Assembly (NCBI RefSeq): GCF_000745015.1
Contig: NZ_JQNA01000002.1
Coordinates: forward strand, 5,394,001-5,458,000
Length of the DNA: 64,000 nucleotides
Source of the DNA: Burkholderia sp. 9120
GTDB lineage: Bacteria > Pseudomonadota > Gammaproteobacteria > Burkholderiales > Burkholderiaceae
Direction of reading: 5' to 3'
The notes under the pieces were generated by a model. It worked only from the letters and a program-made list of their open reading frames with translations. It was not told the origin of the DNA and did not search any database. Position numbers and translations under genes: made by a program. The stretch's first letter is position 1, and the number at the start of each line of letters is the position of its first letter. Of the stretch, positions 1 to 8,339 are shown piece by piece.

Positions 1-3
1 CAT
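1..3 (-). CDS. Start codon of a minus-strand gene running off the left edge
   Basis: The complement of bases 1-3 is ATG. It is preceded by a perfect GGAGG Shine-Dalgarno (complement of 10-14) with a 6-nt spacer. No coding sequence lies inside the window, so the product cannot be named. It would be the next gene after panE on the same strand, 71 nt after the panE stop, and may be in the same operon. Confidence 0.45.
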
Positions 4-74
4 GCTTCACCTCCGATCGTTGGATGTTACAGCCTGCCTTGTCCGTCCCGGTTCCTGCTAGCTAGTGCGATCCA

Positions 75-1010
75 TCAGGACGTGCGGGCCTGCCTCGCTT
101 CATACGTCTTCAGATGACTATAGGCGATCCGCAGCAACGACAGGCCGTGTTCGCCCTTCTGCGCGTCGCCGCCGCGCGAGATCAGGTCGCCGAGAATATG
201 ATCCGCCTCGGTATGCGAGTGGTTTTCCACGTCGCGCAGCATCGACGCGGTGAGCGGCGACGGCGTGAACAGCGTCTGCGTGGCGCGGGCGTCGAAGTCC
301 GGGCCCATCGTGAAGCCTTTGCTCTCGGCCACCGCCCGGCACTCGCCGAGCAGATTCTCGATCACGCGTTTGCCGTCCGGCGCAGCCAGAATATCGCCGA
401 CGGAACCCCGCATCAAGCACGTACTGGCCGCCAATGTGGCCAGGAACACCCACTTCTCCCACATGCGCAGCAGAATGTTGTCGCTGACAGTGACGTCGAA
501 ATTCGCGCCGGCCATGGCGTCCGCGATGGCCTGGACCCGCTCCGACTTGCCGCCCGCCAGTTCGCCGAATGTGATGGCATGCATTTCGTTCAGATGCACG
601 ATGTGCTGCTCGGCGTTCAGCGTCGCGGCGATTACGCATTGGCCGCCCAACACGCGCTCCGCGCCGAACTTTTCAGTCAGCACGTCGATATGGCGCATGC
701 CGTTGAGCATCGGCAGAATCAGCGTCGATTCGCCGACGAACGGCGCGAACGAGTCGATCGCGTCGTCGAGGCTGTAGGCCTTGCAACTGAGCAGCACCAG
801 ATCGAACGGTTCGGCGCCGACACCGGCGAGGATCGTCTTGACGTTGGGCAGCGTGAGATCGCCGCGCGCGCTGCTGATCACGAGCCCGTCGCGCTGAAGC
901 TTTTCCGCGCGCCCCGCACGAACGAGAAAGGTCACGTCCTGGCCTGCCGCGGCGAGACGCCCACCGAAGTAACCGCCCACCGCGCCCGCCCCTACTACTA
1001 GAATTCGCAT
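75..1010 (-). CDS. panE: 2-dehydropantoate 2-reductase (ketopantoate reductase)
   Basis: This 311-aa cytosolic enzyme of the ApbA/PanE family reduces ketopantoate to pantoate with NADPH in pantothenate/CoA synthesis. The N-terminus has the Rossmann glycine motif GAGAVGGYFGGRL (about residues 7-19). The substrate-side Asn lies in MLNG (about residue 103), the catalytic Lys in MWEKWVF (about residue 186) and a conserved Glu in HTEADH near residue 262. Length is normal for the family. The ATG has an AGAGG-like ribosome site 6-7 nt upstream. Many Burkholderiaceae carry several PanE-like paralogs, some acting on other 2-oxo acids, so the exact substrate is inferred from family membership. Confidence 0.88.
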   Translation of the reverse strand: MRILVVGAGAVGGYFGGRLAAAGQDVTFLVRAGRAEKLQRDGLVISSARGDLTLPNVKTILAGVGAEPFDLVLLSCKAYSLDDAIDSFAPFVGESTLILPMLNGMRHIDVLTEKFGAERVLGGQCVIAATLNAEQHIVHLNEMHAITFGELAGGKSERVQAIADAMAGANFDVTVSDNILLRMWEKWVFLATLAASTCLMRGSVGDILAAPDGKRVIENLLGECRAVAESKGFTMGPDFDARATQTLFTPSPLTASMLRDVENHSHTEADHILGDLISRGGDAQKGEHGLSLLRIAYSHLKTYEARQARTS

Positions 1011-1154
1011 CTTTGGCCTCTTGATAGATTTCGGTCGCGCGGCGTTGGGCTTCCGGGTAGTAGACCTCGGAGCCGCTGACGCAGTGCGTGGGGAGAATGT
1101 AGCAAAGATTGACCGTCGGCATCGGCCACGATTGCTGGGGCGGCGTGCTGCGAT

Positions 1155-1186
1155 GCACCGATTGTTCTGGTCAGATCAATCGGTGC
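1155..1186. repeat. Inverted repeat, 10-bp arms
   Basis: GCACCGATTG (1155-1164) and CAATCGGTGC (1177-1186) are perfect inverted copies around a 12-nt loop. The repeat lies between the end of the nucleoside hydrolase gene and panE, both on the minus strand. No T-tract follows on either strand, so it is not a classical intrinsic terminator. It could be an operator or an RNA hairpin ahead of panE. Confidence 0.5.
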
Positions 1187-1210
1187 GTCCGGCTGGTCGC
1201 ACCATCACGC

Positions 1211-2176
1211 TCAGAGCGTGCCGAGAATCGTCTTCTCGTAGAGCGCCAGCATGCCGCCGACGTCCACGCCCACGCACACTTCGCAGGGCGGGCGGCTATC
1301 CCAGTCCGGCGCGGGCACCGGCATCGTCACCGGCTTCTGGATCGTCTGACCGACTGCGATGCCTTCGGTCAGCACGCGCACCGGGCCACTGCGCGTCGTA
1401 TAGAGATGCGGCGCCAGCACATAAGCCACCGCCGACGAGTCATGCACGTAAATGCCCGCGAGTTGCGCGCTCTCTTCGTGAAACGCCTCGTAATGCCGCG
1501 ACACGTCCCACACGAACTGCCCCGCCGCGCCGCCGCGTTCACGCAGCGACGCCAGATAGTCGTGGCTCATGATGGTGCGCTGCGTAACGTCGAGGCCGAC
1601 GATTGTCACCGGCCACGCCGAGCCGAACACGAGATCGGCCGCATCCGGATCGCCGAGAATGTTGGCTTCCGCCGCGGGCGTCACGTTGCCGAGCACGCCG
1701 TCCGTGCCGAACGCGCCGCCCATGATCACCACCTGTTTGACGAGTGTGGCGATGTGCGGATCGTCGGCGAGCGCCAGCGCGAGATTCGTGAGCGGACCCA
1801 CGGCGACCAGCGTGACTTCGCCAGGATGCGCGCGCACCGTGTCGATGATGAAGCGGTGTGCCGGACGCTCGTCGAGCGCGGCGGCGTTGCTCATGTCGAG
1901 CGCGATGTTGCCGAGGCCGTTGTCGCCATGAATCCACGCCAGCGGGTCCGGCGCGATGCGTTTGAGCGGCGCGGCCGCGCCCTGCGCGACCGGCACGCCC
2001 GGCGCGAAGCGACCGGCAAGGAAACGCGCGTTACGCGTGGTCGTCTGAATCGTCGCGTTGCCGAACACGCTCGTCAGACCAAGCAGTTCGATCTCCGGAT
2101 GCCGCGCCTGAAACACCAGCGCCATTGCGTCGTCCACACCGGGATCGGTGTCGTAAATAATCTTGTGCTGACTCAT
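1211..2176 (-). CDS. Inosine-uridine preferring nucleoside hydrolase
   Basis: This 321-aa protein hydrolyses the N-glycosidic bond of ribonucleosides to base plus ribose. The diagnostic calcium-binding motif DTDPGVDDA is at residues 9-17. Further family hallmarks include MGG in VVIMGGAFG and the EANILGDPDAA segment, with a conserved His of the active site near the C-terminal third. The ATG at 2176 overlaps the cdd stop codon (ATGA), so the two are translationally coupled. The reading frame is open 42 codons further upstream, but that stretch lies inside cdd. Last gene of the nupC-cdd-hydrolase operon, consistent with nucleoside salvage. It could be named rihA, rihB or iunH, but specificity cannot be read from sequence. 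Confidence 0.92.
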   Translation of the reverse strand: MSQHKIIYDTDPGVDDAMALVFQARHPEIELLGLTSVFGNATIQTTTRNARFLAGRFAPGVPVAQGAAAPLKRIAPDPLAWIHGDNGLGNIALDMSNAAALDERPAHRFIIDTVRAHPGEVTLVAVGPLTNLALALADDPHIATLVKQVVIMGGAFGTDGVLGNVTPAAEANILGDPDAADLVFGSAWPVTIVGLDVTQRTIMSHDYLASLRERGGAAGQFVWDVSRHYEAFHEESAQLAGIYVHDSSAVAYVLAPHLYTTRSGPVRVLTEGIAVGQTIQKPVTMPVPAPDWDSRPPCEVCVGVDVGGMLALYEKTILGTL

Positions 2177-2562
2177 AAGTAAAACGCGTCCGGCAGTTGT
2201 TCGCGCGCGGTGGTGTCGCGTGTCGCGCCGTGCAGATTGCCGAGACGAATCGGCAGGTCCGGCCCGCCGAGTTCGATGATCACCTGGCGGCACGCGCCGC
2301 ACGGCGCGATCGGGCCTTCGGTGTCGCCGATCACGGCGAGCGCGGCGAACTGGTCACGCTGATAACCCGCGGCAATCGCGCTGAAAAATGCGGTGCGTTC
2401 CGCGCAATTGCACAAACCATACGACGCGTTCTCGACGTTGCAGCCGTCGAATACCTGGCCGTCTTTAGTCAGCAACGCAGCGCCGACCTTGAATTTCGAA
2501 TACGGCGCATAGGCCTTTTCTCGCGCGACGCCCGCGCGTTCCAGCAGTTGTTCCATCTTCAT
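2173..2562 (-). CDS. cdd: Cytidine deaminase
   Basis: This 129-aa zinc enzyme deaminates cytidine and deoxycytidine to uridine and deoxyuridine. The zinc/catalytic motifs are both present: CAERTAFFSA (Cys and catalytic Glu, about residue 53) and PCGACRQVI (two Cys ligands, about residues 88-91). The substrate-binding NVENASYG segment precedes them. The size matches the short homotetrameric class (as in Bacillus), not the 290-aa E. coli form. It sits 15 nt downstream of nupC and overlaps the hydrolase start by 4 nt, forming one operon. Confidence 0.96.
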   Translation of the reverse strand: MKMEQLLERAGVAREKAYAPYSKFKVGAALLTKDGQVFDGCNVENASYGLCNCAERTAFFSAIAAGYQRDQFAALAVIGDTEGPIAPCGACRQVIIELGGPDLPIRLGNLHGATRDTTAREQLPDAFYL

Positions 2563-2577
2563 ACCGCGATCCTCGAT

Positions 2578-3855
2578 TCAATGCAGCGTAATGAACATGC
2601 CGGCAATCGTGGCGCTCAGCAGATTCGAGAGCGTCCCGGCCAGCACGACACGCAAGCCGTAGCGCGCGACTTCGGCGCGGCGTTCCGGCGCGACGGCGCT
2701 AAAGCCGCCCGTCAGCACCGCGATCGACGAAAAGTTCGCGAAGCCGCACAACGCAAACGACAGGATTGCAATGGTACGCGGATCGAGTGCCTGCAGGCCA
2801 GCCGCGCTCACGCTGGCGGCGTCTTTCAGATACGGCGACAGCGACGCGTAAGCGACGAACTCGTTGAGAATCACCTTCTGCCCGAGGAAGTTACCGGCGA
2901 TCGTCGCCTCGCTCCACGGCACGCCGATCAGATACGCGAGCGGCGCGAACAGCATGCCGAGCACCGATTGCATCGACAGGTCCGGATGGCCGAACCAACC
3001 GCCAATGCCGCCCACGATCCCGTTGAGCAACGCGATCAGACTGACGAACGCGATCAGCATGGCGCCGACCATCACCGCGATTTTCAGGCCCACGGTCGCG
3101 CCGGAACTGACGGCTTCGATCACATTGGTGGGCCGCTTTTCGTCGAAGTTGAGATGCTGCAATTGCACGCGGCTCGGCTCGGTGCTCGGGCAGATGATCT
3201 TCGCGAACAGCAGGCCGCCGGGCACCGCCATGAACGACGCCGCGAGCAGATAGTCGACCCGCACGCCGAGCCCTGCGTAGCCCGCCAGCACCGAGCCCGC
3301 CACGGCCGCCATGCCGCTCGACATCACCGCGAACAGTTCGGCGCCGGTCATGTCACGCGCGAACGGTTTGACGACCGCGGGCATTTCGCTTTGACCGAGA
3401 AAGATCGTGGTGACAGCCGAAAACGATTCGAGCTTCGACACGCCCAGCAGTTTCTGGAACACCGTGCCGAGCACGATCACGATCCAGCGCATCACGCCGA
3501 GGTAGTACAGCACGGAGATCAATGCCGTGACGAAGATGATGGCCGGCAGCACGCGCACGGCGAACACGAAACCGCCGTCGCCGAAGACCTGGAACATCTT
3601 GGGCTGCACGAGGCCGCCGAACAGGAACTCGATGCCCGCGTTGCCGTAGGCCAGTACGTGATTGACACCGGTTGCGGCTGCGTCGAGGATCGATTTGCCG
3701 AATGGCACGAACAGAATGAAAGCGCCGATACCGATTTGCGTGAGCAGGGCGGCGACAACAGTGCGTAAGCGAATGGCGCGCCGGTTGGCGGAGAAGATAT
3801 AGGCGATCAACAACAGGACGGCAATACCGAGGAGGTTTCGGACGATCAGGGCCAT
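2578..3855 (-). CDS. nupC: Concentrative nucleoside transporter (NupC/CNT family)
   Basis: This 425-aa inner-membrane symporter of the CNT family imports nucleosides with H+ or Na+. The N-terminus is a run of hydrophobic helices (MALIVRNLLGIAVLLLIAYI), followed by the CNT core with GQSEMPAVVKPF (about residues 185-196), the counterpart of the GQTEAPL signature. Near the C-terminus, CGFANFSSIAVLTGG is the second conserved hairpin/helix element. Length is typical. First gene of the salvage operon, so its promoter should lie in 3856-4073. Confidence 0.95.
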   Translation of the reverse strand: MALIVRNLLGIAVLLLIAYIFSANRRAIRLRTVVAALLTQIGIGAFILFVPFGKSILDAAATGVNHVLAYGNAGIEFLFGGLVQPKMFQVFGDGGFVFAVRVLPAIIFVTALISVLYYLGVMRWIVIVLGTVFQKLLGVSKLESFSAVTTIFLGQSEMPAVVKPFARDMTGAELFAVMSSGMAAVAGSVLAGYAGLGVRVDYLLAASFMAVPGGLLFAKIICPSTEPSRVQLQHLNFDEKRPTNVIEAVSSGATVGLKIAVMVGAMLIAFVSLIALLNGIVGGIGGWFGHPDLSMQSVLGMLFAPLAYLIGVPWSEATIAGNFLGQKVILNEFVAYASLSPYLKDAASVSAAGLQALDPRTIAILSFALCGFANFSSIAVLTGGFSAVAPERRAEVARYGLRVVLAGTLSNLLSATIAGMFITLH

Positions 3856-4004
3856 GTCTCGTGACGTTCTTGTGAAAGTGGCACAGATGCTAAACGAAAC
3901 TGACGCTGGAGGAAAAAGATTCGGTTAGGGGTGGCGTTCGGGTACTGAAGGATTCAGCGCGGGGCATGCGCGGTGCATTTTTTGTGTGGAAGTGTGGGGT
4001 TGCT

Positions 4005-4041
4005 GCGGTGCGTTAACGTGCGATTGCCGTTAACGCGCCGC
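4005..4041. repeat. Inverted repeat upstream of the nupC operon
   Basis: GCGTTAACG (4010-4018) and CGTTAACGC (4028-4036) are perfect inverted copies. With one mismatch the arms extend to 14 bp (4005-4018 and 4028-4041). The element lies in the 218-bp gap between the thiolase stop and the nupC start. It may be an operator for the nucleoside operon or a hairpin at the thiolase mRNA end. No T-tract follows. Confidence 0.45.
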
Positions 4042-4073
4042 AACGATTTCTACTGCGGTTGTCGACCCACCGC

Positions 4074-5261
4074 TCAGAGCATTTCCAACGCCAACGCAAT
4101 CCCCTGCCCGCCGCCGATACACAGCGTCACGATTCCGCGCTTGAGACCGTCGCGTCGCATCGAATGGATCAGTCGTGTCGTCAGCACCGCGCCGGTCGCG
4201 CCAATCGGATGACCGTGCGCGATCGCGCCGCCCTGCACGTTGATCAACTCATCCGCAATGCCGAGCCGGCGCGCGACCGCGATCGGCACGGCCGCGAATG
4301 CTTCGTTGATTTCAAAGCGCTCGACCTCATGCAGTTGCCAACCGGCGCGCGCCAGAGCCATCTGCACCGCCGGCACGGGACCGAGCCCGAACATGCCAGG
4401 CTCCACCGCCGCGACGCCGAACGCCACCAGACGCGCGGCCGGTTCGATCCCGCGCGCTTCGGCGAAACCGCGCTCGGCTACCAGCATCGCGGCCGCGCCG
4501 CTGTTCAGGCCAGGCGCGTTGCCTGCGGTGATCGTGCCGTCGGGACGAAAAGCGGGCCGCAGTTTGGCCAGCGTGTCCAGCGTGGTATCGGGGCGCGGTT
4601 GTTCGTCGCGCGTGAAGGGTTGCGGGCCTTTGCGGCCCGGCACTGGTACGGCGATCAGTTCGGCGTCGAAGTCGCCGCTCTCTTGCGCCTCGACGAATCG
4701 CTGTTGCGAACGTGCGGCCCAGCGGTCCTGGCTTTCACGTGTCATGTCGAATTGCGCGACGAGGTCTTCCGTATGCCAGCCCGAATGCTCGCCGGAGAAC
4801 GCGTCGTTCAGGCCGTCGCGCAGCAGACTGTCGTGAACCTGCGCGTTGCCCATGCGGCTGCCCCAGCGCCCGCTGTCGAGCAGATACGGCGCGCGGTCCA
4901 TGTTCTCCATGCCGCCCGCCACGGCGGCATCGCCGAAACCGAGCCAGATTTCCTGCGCCGCCGACACGATCGCCTGCGCGCCCGACCCGCATACGCGATT
5001 CACCGTCAGCGCCGGCACGGCCACCGGCACACCGCCGCCAATCGACGCCTGGCGCGCGGGATTCATCTTGTTGCCCGCCTGAATCACATTGCCCATCACC
5101 ACCGACGCCAACGCCGCCGCATCGAGACCGCTGCGACGCAGCGTTTCGCGCACGGCTAGCGCGCCGAGTTCGGTGGCGGGCACTTCTTTCAGCGATCCGC
5201 CGAAGGCGCCTATTGGCGTTCTTACCGGATTGCAGATCACGACTTCTCGTGGGTTCGTCAT
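4074..5261 (-). CDS. Acetyl-CoA acetyltransferase (thiolase)
   Basis: This 395-aa thiolase II/acetoacetyl-CoA thiolase catalyses condensation of two acetyl-CoA or the reverse cleavage. The three catalytic residues are visible: Cys91 in VNRVCGSGAQ, His351 in NVQGGAIAHGHPIG and Cys381 in LCIGGGQG. The ENMDRAPYLL segment and the Asn-Glu-Ala motif EINEAFAAV (about residue 319) are also family marks. Its length is normal. It stands alone between nupC and the efflux operon, so its pathway is not given by context. phaA/atoB-type or beta-ketoadipyl-type specificity remain possible. Confidence 0.92.
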   Translation of the reverse strand: MTNPREVVICNPVRTPIGAFGGSLKEVPATELGALAVRETLRRSGLDAAALASVVMGNVIQAGNKMNPARQASIGGGVPVAVPALTVNRVCGSGAQAIVSAAQEIWLGFGDAAVAGGMENMDRAPYLLDSGRWGSRMGNAQVHDSLLRDGLNDAFSGEHSGWHTEDLVAQFDMTRESQDRWAARSQQRFVEAQESGDFDAELIAVPVPGRKGPQPFTRDEQPRPDTTLDTLAKLRPAFRPDGTITAGNAPGLNSGAAAMLVAERGFAEARGIEPAARLVAFGVAAVEPGMFGLGPVPAVQMALARAGWQLHEVERFEINEAFAAVPIAVARRLGIADELINVQGGAIAHGHPIGATGAVLTTRLIHSMRRDGLKRGIVTLCIGGGQGIALALEML

Positions 5262-5313
5262 TGCTTCTCTCCAGTTGGCTTACGTTTGCAGTTTGATTTG
5301 CCGTGGCTGCACA

Positions 5314-6747
5314 TCAGTTATTCGCCGATACCGCCGTGACGGTTCCAGGCAGATCCCAGCCGCCACCCAGCGACCGGTACAACGCGACCGCTGCGAGCGC
5401 ATGCTCGCGTTTGGCCTGATTCAACGATTCGTCGTCGCGCAGATACGCTTCCTGCGCGTCCAGCACGTCGAGGAAACTCGAGGCGCCGTTCTTGTACAAC
5501 TCGGTCGACAAACGCAGCGCGTGGCCCGACGCATCGAGCGCGCCGCCAAGTCGTTGCACCTGCACCGATCCGCTCACCAGGTCGCTGCGGTTGTCCTCGA
5601 TTTCCTTCAGCGCCTGCAGCATGGTCTGCTGCAAACCGAGCTGCGATTCGCGCATGCGGCTTTCGCTCGCGTCGATATTCGCGGTGATACGGCCCGCGTT
5701 GAAGATCGGACTGGTGGCGTTCAACGCCGCGCTGAACAGGTTGTCGGTCAGCGTCGGCAGGCCGAGATACGACGAGGCCAGCAAGCCGTCCGCGAGATTC
5801 AGCCGGAACTGCGGATAACGCTGCGCTCTCGACACGCCCACTTCCGCCGCGCGTTGTTCGACCGTCGCATACGCGGTGCGGACATCGGGCCGCTTCAACA
5901 ACGCTTCCGACGGCAACGTCTGCGGCACGCTTTGCGCGGGCAACGGAATCTCGCGGGCGTTGGCGAGCAGCAAACCGTCGACACTTTCCGGCGTGCGCCC
6001 CGAATACACCGCGATCAGACTCAATTGATGCTGTACCGCCGACTGAATGCGCGGAATCTGCGCCTGCAGATCCTGCAATTGATTCTGCGCACGCGCGACG
6101 TCGAGTTGCGTCGAGAGTCCGAAATGCAAGCGCTCCTGCGTGAGCTTCAGCGCACGCGCACGAATCTGTTCGTTGTCGCTGAGAATCTGCAATTGCGATT
6201 GCGCCCAGCGCAGGTCGATATACGCGGCCGCCGTGTTCGCCGCGAGCGCGAGCCGCAGCTGGTTCAACGACGCCTCACGGCCCGACACTTGCGCCTGCGC
6301 CGCCAGCACGGCGAGCCGTTCGCCGCCGAACACGTCCGGCGTCCAGCTCGCCGACAAACCGAAACCGGCCTGACGCACGTAGCCGAGCGGCGGCGGCGTG
6401 TTCTGGCGTGAGTCGGAAGCGCCGGCATTGGCGTTCAACTCGGGCAGCAGCGCCGCGCGATCCTGCGTCGCCAGATCCTGTGCCTGCTTGACGCGTTCCA
6501 CCGCGGCCTGCACGTCGAGATTGCCGGTCAACACCGACTCGACCAGTTGATGCATCACCGGGTCGCCGAATTGCGCCCACCACGTATCGGCGCTGACGCT
6601 GTCTTGCGGCGCGTCGACGTTCCATGCGGCCGGCGCCACGGTCTTGACCGTTTGCGGCAAATCCGCGTGTTCGGCCGGTGGGACCGCGCAGGCCGCGAGC
6701 GTCAACAACGCGGCGCTCGCGAGAACTTTGAGTACGATCGGTTTCAT
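5314..6747 (-). CDS. Outer-membrane efflux lipoprotein, NodT/OprM family
   Basis: This 477-aa outer-membrane channel is of the TolC-like NodT family and forms the exit duct of a tripartite pump. A lipoprotein signal peptide ends at the lipobox LAAC (Cys20). Two OEP repeats follow, rich in periplasmic helices (for example LDVQAAVERVKQAQDLATQDR). The internal ATG at 6747 is chosen because it gives a proper lipoprotein signal; an ATG 7 codons upstream lies inside the preceding gene. It overlaps the end of the DHA2 permease gene, so it is the third gene of the efflux operon, and its partners are the permease and the membrane-fusion protein just upstream. Confidence 0.92.
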   Translation of the reverse strand: MKPIVLKVLASAALLTLAACAVPPAEHADLPQTVKTVAPAAWNVDAPQDSVSADTWWAQFGDPVMHQLVESVLTGNLDVQAAVERVKQAQDLATQDRAALLPELNANAGASDSRQNTPPPLGYVRQAGFGLSASWTPDVFGGERLAVLAAQAQVSGREASLNQLRLALAANTAAAYIDLRWAQSQLQILSDNEQIRARALKLTQERLHFGLSTQLDVARAQNQLQDLQAQIPRIQSAVQHQLSLIAVYSGRTPESVDGLLLANAREIPLPAQSVPQTLPSEALLKRPDVRTAYATVEQRAAEVGVSRAQRYPQFRLNLADGLLASSYLGLPTLTDNLFSAALNATSPIFNAGRITANIDASESRMRESQLGLQQTMLQALKEIEDNRSDLVSGSVQVQRLGGALDASGHALRLSTELYKNGASSFLDVLDAQEAYLRDDESLNQAKREHALAAVALYRSLGGGWDLPGTVTAVSANN

Positions 6748-6757
6748 GTTGAGTTCC

Positions 6758-8329
6758 TCAATGAGCATCGGGCGGCGGCGCGGTGTTGCCGAACGGGCGC
6801 GAGAACAGCACGCTCAGCAAACCGACCACGAAACACAGCGACAACGCGAAAAACGTGTCGGAGAAAGTGAGTACCAGCGCTTCGCGCATCAGCAGTCCAT
6901 GCAATGCGCCGAGCCCTGCGTTGGCGGCGTTCAGCGCGTCGCCGCCAACCGCCGCGAAATGCGCGGTCTGCTGCTGCAGAAGCGATTCGAGCACCGGGCG
7001 TCCGGCGTTCAGATGTTCGTCGAGCCGCTCGTAGTGCAGGTTCAAACGGTCGTTGAGCATCGTGCTGCTCACGGCAATGCCGATCGCGCCGCCGAGATTG
7101 CGCATCAGGTTGAACAGGCCGCTCGCGGAACGCAGCCTCGACATCGGCAACGAGCCCAGCGCCATCGTCACGATGGGTGGAATACAGAACTGCTGCCCGA
7201 TGCCGCGCAACGCCTGCGGAATCAGCAACTCCTGCCAACCCCATTGATTGGTCAACGGCACATACAGATAACAGCCGAGGCCGAACAGCACGAGCCCCAC
7301 CACCAGCAGGATTCGCATGTCGACAATGCGGGCGAGGATCGAATACGCGACCATCGCGACCAATTGAAAACAGCCGACCGACAGCAAGGCCACGCCGATC
7401 TGCAACGAGTCGAAACCGCGCACACGCGAGAGGAACACCGGCGTCAGAAAGACCGCGCAAAAAATCCCGATTCCGGTAATGAACGACAGCAAACTGCCTA
7501 TGCCGAAGTTGCGGACCGCCAGCGCGCGCAAGTCGACAATCGGCTCTTTCGCGGTGAATGCATGCACGAGGAAAAGAAAGCCGCAGATCGCCGAGATCCA
7601 CGCACAAAACACGATCACGTCGTCGCCGAACCAGTTCTTGCGCGGGCCTTCTTCCAGCACGTATTCGAGGCAGCCGAGAAAGCCGGACATCAGCAGAATG
7701 CCGAGGTAATCGCCCTTCTTCAGCAACGACAGATCGACGTTATCGAAGTGCACGTACTTCGGCACCATCACCGTGACGAGAACGCCGGGCACGAGGTTCA
7801 GATAGAACAGCCAGTGCCATGACCACTGCGAGGTGATCCAGCCGCCGATCACCGGACCGATGGTCGGCGCGAGCGTGGCGAGCGCGCTGATGGTGGTGGA
7901 CGCAATCAACCGCTGCTTGCCGGGGAACAGCACGAACGCGGTGGTGAACACGGTCGGGATCATCGCGGCGCCGAGCGCGCCCTGCAAACCGCGGAACAGG
8001 ATCATCGAGTTGATGTCCCATGCGAGACCGCACAGCATGCTGGTGATCGTGAAGCCGAGCGCGGAAAAGGCGAACACCCAGCGCGTGGAGAACACGCGGG
8101 TGAGCCAGCCGGACATCGGAATCACCAGAATTTCAGCGATCAGATACGAGGTCTGCACCCAGGAGAGTTCATCCTGGCTCGCGGACAAACCGCCGCCGAT
8201 ATCTTTGAGGGACGACGCCACGATCTGGATATCGAGCGTCGCCATGAAAAAGCCGATGCACATCAGCGTGAACGCGACGACTTTGGTGCGCGTCGGCAGA
8301 TCGGCGGGGTTGGCGAGGACTTGGGTCAT
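6758..8329 (-). CDS. emrB: DHA2-family drug:H+ antiporter (EmrB-like)
   Basis: This 523-aa inner-membrane MFS permease has about 14 predicted transmembrane helices, typical of the DHA2/EmrB class. Helix 1 follows LPTRTKVVAFTLMCIGFF. The antiporter motif C region appears as LAPTIGPVIGGWITSQWSWHW (split across helix 5), and motif A is near GWLTRVFSTR. It exports hydrophobic toxicants together with the adjacent membrane-fusion protein and outer-membrane lipoprotein. It lies 10 nt downstream of emrA. The substrate is unknown. Confidence 0.94.
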   Translation of the reverse strand: MTQVLANPADLPTRTKVVAFTLMCIGFFMATLDIQIVASSLKDIGGGLSASQDELSWVQTSYLIAEILVIPMSGWLTRVFSTRWVFAFSALGFTITSMLCGLAWDINSMILFRGLQGALGAAMIPTVFTTAFVLFPGKQRLIASTTISALATLAPTIGPVIGGWITSQWSWHWLFYLNLVPGVLVTVMVPKYVHFDNVDLSLLKKGDYLGILLMSGFLGCLEYVLEEGPRKNWFGDDVIVFCAWISAICGFLFLVHAFTAKEPIVDLRALAVRNFGIGSLLSFITGIGIFCAVFLTPVFLSRVRGFDSLQIGVALLSVGCFQLVAMVAYSILARIVDMRILLVVGLVLFGLGCYLYVPLTNQWGWQELLIPQALRGIGQQFCIPPIVTMALGSLPMSRLRSASGLFNLMRNLGGAIGIAVSSTMLNDRLNLHYERLDEHLNAGRPVLESLLQQQTAHFAAVGGDALNAANAGLGALHGLLMREALVLTFSDTFFALSLCFVVGLLSVLFSRPFGNTAPPPDAH

Positions 8330-8339
8330 GATCGGTCTC

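Noticed and set aside
114..1001. Long plus-strand frame opposite panE
   Set aside because: It is the mirror of a clear ketopantoate reductase gene, is Arg/His-rich and has no domain. The same applies to the other very long frames opposite real genes, for example 18001-20565 and 20777-24259.
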